Shown here piece by piece: positions 1 to 5,896 of a DNA stretch of 11,116 bases (positions are counted from its first letter, which is position 1; each line of letters opens with the position of its first letter). Both the position numbers and the translations under genes were made by a program. Below the pieces are notes generated by a model. The model did not search any database and was not told the DNA's origin. It saw only the letters and a program-made list of their open reading frames with translations. This stretch comes from Clostridia bacterium (GTDB taxonomy: Bacteria; Bacillota; Clostridia; Oscillospirales; CAG-272), in contig JAFVRI010000247.1 of NCBI GenBank assembly GCA_017504335.1, forward strand, positions 1 to 11,116, read 5' to 3'.

Positions 1-1
1 A

Positions 2-245
2 TATGCAGACGGTATTATGCATCGCGATGCTACATATTTTGTATCCTACTCGTCACTTGTAGACCAAGGTATAGTATCAACACTTAAGACTCCGAGAGCA
101 GATGAACATGGTATTCTATCGTTCTATCTGAACGGGCGAGGTAGAGTTACCATCGATGTGAATAATCACGATGTAATGGTAAACTCTATTCTGATTCAGT
201 ATGGTGATGCGGAGCCTATCTTCACTTGTGATGACGAAGAAGCAG
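2..245 (+). CDS. Partial coding fragment of unknown product, open at the left edge and cut by the junction near 245
   Basis: A rightward frame is open from base 2 and reads like real protein for about 80 residues (YADGIMHRDATYFVSY..., then SFYLNGRGRVTIDVNN..., ending in an acidic CDDEEAED). Beyond about 245 the same frame stays open to 535, but that part is only the antisense of the kinase fragment. GC by hand count is about 41% (99 of 240), against roughly 48-50% in the adjoining kinase. The alternating pattern F-x-L-x-G-x3-V-x-I-x5-DV-x2-NS-I-L is reminiscent of the N-terminal cupin-like sensing domain of some AraC-family regulators, but this is a weak resemblance by eye. No start or stop of its own is visible. 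Confidence 0.4.
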
Positions 246-533
246 AGGATCGGTATACAGCATGGGATAGAACAAAATCTGATCCTTCTCGTCCAACAAC
301 ACGAAGGACTCACCCAAGGAAGACACACAGATCGAGGAGATCTCATGCTTTTGAGCAACGGTGCGGATCATGTCACCCAGATGCTGACGGACCGCGTCCA
401 CATCCACATAATGGTACTCTCCGTCGGTACGGAAATCATATTCCTTCGACAGATATTCGAGAATTTCACCCGATTGGGAGAACAACTGACATTTACAGCA
501 GGTCGTTCCCACATCTAAACTTAAATAATTCAT
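222..533 (-). pseudogene. FGGY-family carbohydrate kinase, N-terminal fragment
   Basis: The first ~96 residues match the N-terminus of an FGGY sugar kinase (xylulokinase/glycerol kinase superfamily). It has the phosphate-binding DVGTTCCK motif at residues 7-14, then SSLGESFVLLDE and MLYTDP, which in the family is normally followed by an RGEEE-type stretch. Family members usually run about 480-530 residues. Here homology stops at residue 96 (base ~246), followed by seven unrelated residues and a stop. None of the three leftward frames beyond the break continues the kinase. The start is supported by AAAAGGAGGA seven bases upstream of ATG 533. It lies divergent from the PocR/AraC regulator, which may control it. 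These kinases phosphorylate sugars in the cytoplasm; the substrate cannot be assigned. As represented, it would be inactive. Confidence 0.75.
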
Positions 534-562
534 GATTCCATCCTCCTTTTTTACTATTATAC

Positions 563-591
563 TTGATTTTTCTCTTCCTTTATAGTATAAT
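563..591 (+). promoter_or_regulatory. Sigma-A type promoter for the PocR/AraC regulator
   Basis: A TTGATT -35 box (563-568) and a perfect TATAAT -10 box (586-591) are separated by 17 bases in the AT-rich gap between the divergent kinase and regulator genes. Transcription would start near 598, giving a leader of about 35 bases before ATG 634. A TATAAT on the opposite strand (556-561) could serve the kinase, but it has no convincing -35 box. Confidence 0.7.
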
Positions 592-633
592 TTATCTACA
601 AATATGGTAATTTTGTATCGGAGAATACGATTG

Positions 634-1458
634 ATGGAAGCTTACAACCTGAAAAAAATGCAAGAGCTGCTGCACGACTTCTACTATTTGACCAAAATCA
701 AGATCTGCATCTATGACAGCGCGGGAAACGAGCTTTGCTTTTACCCCGAAAAGCTGACCCCCTTTTGCGCCATGCTCCGCGAAAGCACGGAGATGGAAGA
801 GCGATGCCGAGACTGCGACCGCCATGCCTTCGCCCAATGCAAGCGAACCCATAAGCAGTACGTGTATACCTGCCACGCAGGTCTTACGGAGGGGATCTCC
901 CCCATTCTTTATGATGATCGGATCATCGGCTACATTGCCGTGGGACAGATCAAATCCAACCCCTTGGCGGATTTTGAAGCCCTTGCCGATCAGATCCCCG
1001 AGGAGCGTCGAGACGCGCTCCGTCGGCTCTTTCGGGAATTGCCCGTCACCGAGGAGGAAAAGATCACCTGTGCCATGCGGATTCTGGATGCATGCACGGG
1101 CTATGAATATTTGAAGGGCTTGGCAAGAAGCGCCGAGGGGCAGATCGACCTGCGTCTCTCCGCCTATGTGGATGAGCATCTGAATGAGGAGCTGACCGTC
1201 CGCGCCCTCTGCACGCACTTTCATCTGTCTCACAGCGAGATCTATTCCATCTTCCGTGAATATTTCGAGGCAACACCCGCCGAATACATCAAAGCAAGAC
1301 GTCTTTCCAAGGCATGCCGTCTTCTGCGACAGACCTCTCTGCCCATAGGAGAGATCGCCCGCCTTTGCGGCATTCCCGATTACAACTATTTTTCAAAGAT
1401 CTTCAAGCGTGCCCTCTCCATGAGTCCGAGAGAATACCAAAAGAATCGGGAAGCCTAA
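634..1458 (+). CDS. PocR-domain AraC-family transcriptional regulator
   Basis: A 274-residue cytoplasmic DNA-binding regulator. Residues ~5-160 look like a PocR ligand-sensing domain: a cysteine-rich core C58-x2-C61-D-x6-C69, then YTCHAGLTE (78-86), PILYDDRIIGY (90-100) and GQIKSNP. Residues ~172-271 form the tandem helix-turn-helix domain of the AraC family, with the second-helix pattern PIGEIARLCGIPDYNYFSK and the closing SPREYQK. Known PocR-AraC proteins typically activate catabolic operons for small carbon compounds. The divergent neighbour is a sugar-kinase fragment, so local control of carbohydrate use is a reasonable inference; the ligand is unknown. ATG 634 is chosen over ATG 604 because a GGAG (620-623) sits ten bases before it and 604 has none. 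A hairpin terminator follows directly. Confidence 0.88.
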   Translation: MEAYNLKKMQELLHDFYYLTKIKICIYDSAGNELCFYPEKLTPFCAMLRESTEMEERCRDCDRHAFAQCKRTHKQYVYTCHAGLTEGISPILYDDRIIGYIAVGQIKSNPLADFEALADQIPEERRDALRRLFRELPVTEEEKITCAMRILDACTGYEYLKGLARSAEGQIDLRLSAYVDEHLNEELTVRALCTHFHLSHSEIYSIFREYFEATPAEYIKARRLSKACRLLRQTSLPIGEIARLCGIPDYNYFSKIFKRALSMSPREYQKNREA

Positions 1459-1501
1459 AAAAATCCGCATGTATGTTTCTCACATACATGCGGATTTTTT
1501 T
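1459..1501. terminator. Bidirectional intrinsic terminator between convergent genes
   Basis: An 18-base stem (1459-1476 pairing with 1482-1499) closes a five-base loop TTCTC. The stem core is ATCCGCATGTATGT, with an A-run on its left and a T-run on its right. It lies immediately after the regulator stop codon and just past the stop of the oppositely oriented membrane-protein gene. It therefore presents a U-tract to transcripts from either side. Confidence 0.9.
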
Positions 1502-1507
1502 GTGTAA

Positions 1508-1774
1508 TCAGTCCTTGATAACCTTGGTGTAAACCAGGATCTGGAGAATGATACCGACCAGTGCGTACAGGTCAATCAGACCGCCTGCAAGACCCAGTAC
1601 CCATCCGACCAGAGCGCCGACACCGGGAATCCATCCCGTGATCAGGGTAGCCAGGAAAATAGCCACACCGGCAAGGATTGCTACGATCAGATATACAACG
1701 ATTCCGATCACCAGATCCTTAACCTCCTTCATCGTCTTAAAGGACAAAGGAAACAGTTTCTTCAAGATATCCAT
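1508..1774 (-). CDS. Small integral membrane protein of unknown function
   Basis: An 88-residue protein with a short basic N-terminus (MDILKKLFPLSFKTMKEVKD), then hydrophobic stretches at about 21-45 and 49-82. The second stretch is long, glycine-rich and may be two short spans around Asp68. It ends in a charged YTKVIKD tail. The first span carries small residues (Gly/Ala) and is followed by a TGWIPGVGALVGW turn. I do not recognise a named family; similar short membrane proteins are common in gut Firmicutes. AAGGAG (1785-1790) lies ten bases upstream of ATG 1774, and a consensus promoter precedes it, so it looks like an independently and strongly transcribed single gene. It is divergent from ptsI and convergent with the regulator. 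Confidence 0.8.
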   Translation of the reverse strand: MDILKKLFPLSFKTMKEVKDLVIGIVVYLIVAILAGVAIFLATLITGWIPGVGALVGWVLGLAGGLIDLYALVGIILQILVYTKVIKD

Positions 1775-1808
1775 TACAGATTCACTCCTTTTTTATTGGT
1801 ATATATAA

Positions 1809-1837
1809 ATTATAGCATACGGATTTTTCCATGTCAA
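1809..1837 (-). promoter_or_regulatory. Consensus extended -10 sigma-A promoter for the small membrane protein
   Basis: On the minus strand a perfect TTGACA -35 box (1837-1832) and a perfect TATAAT -10 box (1814-1809) are separated by 17 bases. TGC directly precedes the -10 box, making an extended -10 element. Predicted transcription starts near 1802, about 28 bases before ATG 1774. Confidence 0.85.
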
Positions 1838-1877
1838 GTTTTTTACGGGATTTTTTGTTAAAACACGCGAAAGTATC

Positions 1878-1896
1878 GCATACTACAAGTGTATGC
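1878..1896. promoter_or_regulatory. Inverted repeat upstream of ptsI, possible operator
   Basis: GCATAC (1878-1883) and GTATGC (1891-1896) form a perfect six-base inverted repeat around a seven-base spacer, about 20 bases before the ptsI start. A further GCATAC lies at 1815-1820, beside the divergent promoter. A weak rightward promoter, TTGTTA (1855-1860) with 18 bases to CATACT (1879-1884), would overlap the left arm. This would suit a repressor site, but the arms are short and chance is possible. Confidence 0.3.
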
Positions 1897-1916
1897 CACA
1901 GAAGAAAGGATTTATG

Positions 1917-2900
1917 ATGATTACATTGAACGGAAAAGGAGTTTACGGCGGGATCGCCATTGGGCATCTCTCCTTTTTTCAAAGGAGCGGCTCTCCCGTT
2001 CCGCGGTACTCCGTCAAGGACACGGAGGCGGAAATCGCCCGCTTTCAACGGGCGCGTGAGGACGCCCTCGGAGAGCTGAGACTGCTGTACGAAAAAGCCC
2101 TTCGGGATATCGGTGAGAGCGGCGCGCAGATCTTTGAGATCCACAGTATGATGCTGGAGGACGATGACTACAACGATTCGGTCCGCAACACCATCCGAGC
2201 CGAGCGCGTCAATGCCGAGCATGCCGTTTCCACCGCCTCCGAAACCTTCTCCACGGTATTTTCTGCCATGGACGATCCCTATATGCAAGCCAGAGCCGCG
2301 GATGTGCGGGATATTTCCATGCGCCTGATCCGCGCGCTTTCGGGGGGCTCCGACCATAAGGAAAGCCCCGATGAGCAGGGACAACGCATCATTTGCGCCG
2401 ACGATCTGGCTCCCAGCGAGACCATGCAGCTGGACCGTGCCTCTGTCTCCGCCTTCATAACCGCCGAGGGCTCGGTCAATTCCCACACCGCCATTCTTGC
2501 CCGTACCATGGGCATTCCCGCCGTGGTGGATGTGGGTGACGCACTCCTGCAAGCCAAAAACGGATCCCTCGCTATCGTGGACGGATTTACAGGCAGGGTC
2601 TATCTTGACCCCGATGAGGATACCCTTTCCCGTATGCAAAAGCGGTTGGCGGAGGATATTCATGCCAAATCGCTTCTGCAGAAGTATAAGGGGATGGATA
2701 ACGTCACCAAGGACGGCAAGCGCATTGATGTATTCGCCAACATTCAGGGAATCAGAGAGGTCGGCGCCGCCCTTCTCAATGACGCGGGAGGAATCGGACT
2801 GTTTCGCAGCGAATTTCTCTATTTGGACCGTCAGGATTTTCCCACCGAGGAGGAGCAATTTTCGGTTTACAAAACCGTTCTTCAGAGCATGGGCGGATAA
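1917..2900 (+). CDS. ptsI: PTS Enzyme I, N-terminal part ending at an in-frame TAA
   Basis: Phosphoenolpyruvate-protein phosphotransferase (Enzyme I) takes phosphate from PEP and passes it to HPr in the cytoplasm. This 327-codon part holds the HPr-interacting N-terminal domain, the phosphohistidine domain with active-site His190 in VNSHTAILART, and the start of the PEP-binding barrel with GIGLFRSEFLYLDR. The reading frame then meets TAA at 2898-2900, codon 328, where family members have lysine just before VVIRTLD. The code after the stop stays in the same frame and is intact; both parts together would make 555 residues, normal for the family. ATG 1917 fits best: AAGGA at 1906-1910 is six bases away. 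ATG 1914 is too close, and 1893 has no ribosome site. The adjacent-base change AAA to TAA is the simplest explanation. Confidence 0.88.
   Translation: MITLNGKGVYGGIAIGHLSFFQRSGSPVPRYSVKDTEAEIARFQRAREDALGELRLLYEKALRDIGESGAQIFEIHSMMLEDDDYNDSVRNTIRAERVNAEHAVSTASETFSTVFSAMDDPYMQARAADVRDISMRLIRALSGGSDHKESPDEQGQRIICADDLAPSETMQLDRASVSAFITAEGSVNSHTAILARTMGIPAVVDVGDALLQAKNGSLAIVDGFTGRVYLDPDEDTLSRMQKRLAEDIHAKSLLQKYKGMDNVTKDGKRIDVFANIQGIREVGAALLNDAGGIGLFRSEFLYLDRQDFPTEEEQFSVYKTVLQSMGG
2898..2900 (+). other. In-frame ochre stop inside ptsI
   Basis: The codons around the site read ATG GGC GGA TAA AAG GTG GTC ATC CGA. Restoring AAA gives MGGKKVVIRTLD, exactly the conserved Enzyme I pattern, so one A-to-T change at 2898 explains the break. 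TAA is the genuine stop of several genes nearby (634-1458, 3888-5879, 5897-7642), so it is not recoded across this genome. Confidence 0.85.
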
Positions 2901-2903
2901 AAG

Positions 2904-3584
2904 GTGGTCATCCGAACTCTGGATGTGGGAGCTGACAAGCAGGTCGATTATTTTCGGTTGGACAAGGAGGAAAATCCCGCGCTCGGTCTTCGTGCCATCC
3001 GCATCTGTCTGTTGCGACCCGAAATCTTCCGCACCCAGCTTCGCGCGCTGCTGCGGGCATCGGTCTTCGGAAAGCTCGCCATCATGTATCCCATGATTAC
3101 CTCCCCCGCAGAGGTGCTGGAGATCCGTGAGCTTCTCAGCGAGATCCGCAAGGAGCTGGATCGGAAGCGAATCCCCTATGCCCCCGACACCGAGATCGGG
3201 ATCATGATCGAGACCCCAGCCGCGGCAATGATCAGCGACCGATTGGCTCCCCTTGTGGATTTCTTCAGCGTGGGAACCAACGATCTGACCCAGTATACCT
3301 TGGCGCTGGACCGTCAGAATCGGGGGCTTTCCCGCTTTTACGATCCCCATCACGAGGCAATTCTGCGGATGATCGAGATCGCCGCCAACCATGCCCATGC
3401 CCACGGAAAGTGGATCGGCATTTGCGGGGAGCTTGGTGCCGACACGGCTCTGACCGAATGGTTTTTGCGAATCGGCATCGACGAGCTGTCGGTCTCCCCC
3501 GCTTATGTGCTTCCCCTGAGGGATCACATCCGAGGGATCGACCTCAGCCAAACACAAGAAAAGAAAGGAGCTGCCACATCATGA
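2904..3584 (+). CDS. ptsI: PTS Enzyme I, C-terminal part of the PEP-binding barrel
   Basis: This continues Enzyme I in the same frame as the upstream part, directly after the TAA. It has the PEP-site arginine in VVIRTLDVGADKQ (Arg333 of the joined protein), the signature DFFSVGTNDLTQYTLALDRQN, and the catalytic cysteine of GICGELGAD (Cys503). All expected catalytic features are present, so the break looks recent, tolerated or artefactual. GTG 2904 is the first possible restart, with a weak GGCGGA about ten bases upstream. A restarted product would lack the phosphohistidine domain and the start of the barrel, and the split falls inside the barrel rather than at the domain boundary. Its TGA stop overlaps the HPr start as ATGA, showing the two genes belong to one operon. 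Confidence 0.85.
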   Translation: MVIRTLDVGADKQVDYFRLDKEENPALGLRAIRICLLRPEIFRTQLRALLRASVFGKLAIMYPMITSPAEVLEIRELLSEIRKELDRKRIPYAPDTEIGIMIETPAAAMISDRLAPLVDFFSVGTNDLTQYTLALDRQNRGLSRFYDPHHEAILRMIEIAANHAHAHGKWIGICGELGADTALTEWFLRIGIDELSVSPAYVLPLRDHIRGIDLSQTQEKKGAATS

Positions 3585-3844
3585 AGGAGCTTTTGTTTAC
3601 CGTCAAGGATCCGGCAGGGCTTCATGCCCGTCCCGCCGGGCTTTTGGTCAAGGAGGCACAGCGCCTGCCCGACCGCATCACCGTCATCAAGGGAGATACT
3701 GCCGCCGACCTGAAGAAGCTGTTGGCGGTCATGGGACTTGGCATCCGCCACGGCGAGACGGTCACCATCCGCATAGAGGGAGCGGACGAGGAGGCATCCC
3801 TCCGTCATCTGGAAAAGGTGTTAAAGACCTCCTTTGACGCCTGA
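3581..3844 (+). CDS. ptsH: PTS phosphocarrier protein HPr, with Lys at position 46
   Basis: An 87-residue HPr, the cytoplasmic carrier that accepts phosphate from Enzyme I on His15 and passes it to sugar-specific EIIA proteins. The active site is textbook: GLHARPAG at 13-20. The stretch matching the B. subtilis Ser46 region (NLKSIMGVMSLG) reads DLKKLLAVMGLG, placing Lys46 where HPr kinase/phosphorylase would act on serine. This HPr should therefore not be a substrate for Ser46-dependent CcpA catabolite repression. Overall length and the closing GADEEASLRHLEKVLK helix are normal. Start ATG 3581 overlaps the Enzyme I stop (ATGA), with GGAG (3567-3570) ten bases upstream, suggesting translational coupling. 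The order ptsI then ptsH is the reverse of the usual ptsHI arrangement. Confidence 0.93.
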   Translation: MKELLFTVKDPAGLHARPAGLLVKEAQRLPDRITVIKGDTAADLKKLLAVMGLGIRHGETVTIRIEGADEEASLRHLEKVLKTSFDA

Positions 3845-3848
3845 CAGA

Positions 3849-3880
3849 AAAGCCCGCCGATTTCTCGGCGGGCTTTCTTT
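3849..3880. terminator. Intrinsic terminator after ptsH
   Basis: A 12-base stem AAAGCCCGCCGA (3849-3860) pairs with 3865-3876 around a TTTC loop, followed by CTTT. It lies between the HPr stop and the convergent lipoprotein stop. On the minus strand the trailing CTTTTCT is a shorter U-tract, so it may work in both directions. Confidence 0.85.
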
Positions 3881-3887
3881 ATCGAGC

Positions 3888-5879
3888 TTATTTTACAAGG
3901 TACAGCTTTCCGATCGTGTCGATGATCAGATAGCGATCGGTTTTCTCATCCAAGGGAATGATATTGACATGGGGAGCCGACAGATCTACCACGTGGTGGT
4001 TGTCTGCGTCATAAAACGCGTAAACCGTATCGACCGTCGGAACACCCGCAACCGTTGACGTCAACGTATACTTTACGGTGAAATGATCTGCGTCCGATTG
4101 GATCACGGATGCATTCTCCTTGTCGATCAGAGCGGGAGCGCCGATTCCGTTGTAGAAATAATAGCGATCGATGCCCAGATCGTCCTGCTTTTTCAGGATC
4201 AGGTATTCCTCATACTCCTTTTCCACGGTGTAGCCAAGATCCGCGGGATCCAGCAGAAGCTCCATCTTGTAGCTGTAATATCTTCCGTCATACTTCACAA
4301 AGCCGTCATGAAGGACCGCCGTCTGAGGCAGGTAGCAGATAAACTCGCCCTTTTCATTGTAAATGGCTCTTACTGTGCTGTTCTGTCCCAGATCCGTGAT
4401 GATCATAAACAGATTCTCTGCCACCAGTTCAATGGTCTGAGCTCCGTCGAATGCCTTCAGCGTTTCGGAGAGATCGTAGAGGATCTTCATGGAATTATCC
4501 ACCACGAACGCCTTTACAATGTTGGTGTCGATCCGATCGTCCACAATGGGAGAAACGACCGCGTAATTCAATGCCCGCTCGTTCAGAACGCTAAAGCCGT
4601 CCAACGCTACCATCCACGCAATGGCATAACCGAACTCTACCGCTTCCGCGGTCTTCTTGGCAGGATCCAGGATCACATAGATCAGATCGTATTTCTTTCC
4701 GTTATCCAGGTAGTCATAGGATACTGCTCCATCGGGAAGCTGAACCGATGCGTGCAGAAGCAGGGTTCCGTTCTCCAAAAGGGCGGTCTGGGGATTCACG
4801 TAGTAGGAAGGGATCTCATAGGAATATACGCAATTCAACCACTTGGTCAGATCGTATACATAGATCTTATTATTCTTCTGAGAGTATCCGTAGTCATCGC
4901 TTTTCGCAAAGAACGAGGGACGATCCACAAAGGTCTTGGCATCGATGCCGCCGAACAGAACCTCGGTTCCGTCCAGAATATAGCACACCTCGTCTGCATC
5001 GACCAGAAGCAGGTCGTTGTTCAGCGATTCGGTCTGAATGTCCGCGGTCTTGGGCTCTTCGCCAACAATCGTATCCATTGCAAAGGATGCCATGACCGAT
5101 TCCTCGTTGTAGAAATAGTAGTAGTTACAATCCGTGTAAAGGATCCACTGGCGGTTGTCGGGATCGGGAGCATCACCCATTCCCAGAGCGGGATCTCCCT
5201 CCAAAAGATAGGTCTTTACATTGACGAGGAAATACCGTTCATGCAGCTGTACAGACAGAAGCTCCGTCTTTGTCTCGCTCTCGGTATCCATGCGCTCGTA
5301 AACCACCTTGTCGGTCAGAAGGTTGGTCAGGGTATGGCGAAGCATGCCCGAAGCCTCGTCTATCGCGAAGGTGTAGTAGAAATGATCCTGAAGTGTTCCC
5401 TTATCCAGCAGCTCGCCCTTCAGAGCGGGAATTCCCTCGGGAGAGGTATCCAGATAGGTTCCGATGGCAACACCCGTAGCGGGCTTGTTCACCACCATGG
5501 GAATACGGGTCTCCTCCTTAGGCGCATTGTAGATCGTATTGATCACGATCGCACCCTTACAGATATCGCATACGCGGTCGGCATTCTCGTCCTTGTGAGG
5601 ATCACAGGGAGCGGTCAATGTCGCCTTGCACTTGTCACAGACAAGATCGGTGTCCGCATCCTCATGGAGCTCGCACTCGATTCCCTTGCCGCACACGTCG
5701 CAGGTATAATCCAGATTGTCATCGACACAGATCTCACATTCGACAGCCACCCGGCACTTGTCGCATTTTCCATCCTTGTTTTCATCCGTGTGAGAGGTGC
5801 ATTCATCTTTACCGCAGCCCACCACAGGAAGGATGATACAAACCGCTGCCAAAAGCAGGGCAATCATTTTCTTTTTCAT
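3888..5879 (-). CDS. Large lipoprotein with four N-terminal Cys/His/Asp repeats, member of a tandem paralogous family
   Basis: A 663-residue predicted lipoprotein of unknown function, last in the leftward array. The signal peptide MKKKMIALLLAAVCIILP ends in the lipobox VVGC, with Cys22 as lipid anchor. Residues 27-107 hold four repeats of C-x2-[HC]-x-D-x-[ND]-x-D-x2-C-D-x-C, starting at Cys27, Cys48, Cys69 and Cys92. These look like metal sites: paired cysteines for zinc and D-x-N-x-D as in calcium loops. The remaining ~550 residues are rich in aromatic and alternating hydrophobic residues, probably beta-sheet, and contain LLENGTLLLHAS, the motif shared with the three upstream paralogues. It would sit on the outer face of the membrane. 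The start has AGGG about seven bases upstream and lies 17 bases after the preceding gene's stop, consistent with an operon. Confidence 0.88.
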   Translation of the reverse strand: MKKKMIALLLAAVCIILPVVGCGKDECTSHTDENKDGKCDKCRVAVECEICVDDNLDYTCDVCGKGIECELHEDADTDLVCDKCKATLTAPCDPHKDENADRVCDICKGAIVINTIYNAPKEETRIPMVVNKPATGVAIGTYLDTSPEGIPALKGELLDKGTLQDHFYYTFAIDEASGMLRHTLTNLLTDKVVYERMDTESETKTELLSVQLHERYFLVNVKTYLLEGDPALGMGDAPDPDNRQWILYTDCNYYYFYNEESVMASFAMDTIVGEEPKTADIQTESLNNDLLLVDADEVCYILDGTEVLFGGIDAKTFVDRPSFFAKSDDYGYSQKNNKIYVYDLTKWLNCVYSYEIPSYYVNPQTALLENGTLLLHASVQLPDGAVSYDYLDNGKKYDLIYVILDPAKKTAEAVEFGYAIAWMVALDGFSVLNERALNYAVVSPIVDDRIDTNIVKAFVVDNSMKILYDLSETLKAFDGAQTIELVAENLFMIITDLGQNSTVRAIYNEKGEFICYLPQTAVLHDGFVKYDGRYYSYKMELLLDPADLGYTVEKEYEEYLILKKQDDLGIDRYYFYNGIGAPALIDKENASVIQSDADHFTVKYTLTSTVAGVPTVDTVYAFYDADNHHVVDLSAPHVNIIPLDEKTDRYLIIDTIGKLYLVK
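5559..5801 (-). repeat. Four-copy Cys/His/Asp protein repeat within the 3888-5879 lipoprotein
   Basis: Residues 27-107 of the encoded protein. Copies begin at residues 27, 48, 69 and 92 (periods 21, 21 and 23). Every copy keeps C, H or C, D, N or D, D, C and C in fixed spacing; copy 2 has Cys51 where the others have His. The linkers between copies vary. Confidence 0.85.
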
Positions 5880-5896
5880 AGTGTTTCCCTTTCTCG

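Noticed and set aside
604..633. Earlier ATG for the AraC regulator at 604
   Set aside because: It sits only a few bases after the predicted transcription start and has no ribosome site; ATG 634 has GGAG ten bases upstream.
1893..1916. Earlier ATG for ptsI at 1893
   Set aside because: It has no ribosome site, lies in the inverted repeat, and adds residues absent from the family. ATG 1917 has AAGGA six bases upstream.
2898..2900. TAA reassigned to a sense codon in this organism
   Set aside because: TAA ends the regulator and two lipoprotein genes at their natural ends, so reassignment is not supported.
1782..3557. A 591-codon leftward open frame opposite ptsI
   Set aside because: ptsI on the other strand carries every Enzyme I catalytic motif. 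This frame has none and runs through the promoter of the small membrane protein.
3888..5879. Reading the Cys-rich repeats as a ferredoxin or rubredoxin
   Set aside because: The spacing C-x2-H/C-x9-C-x2-C with central D-x-N-x-D does not match iron-sulfur motifs, and the protein is predicted to be outside the cell.
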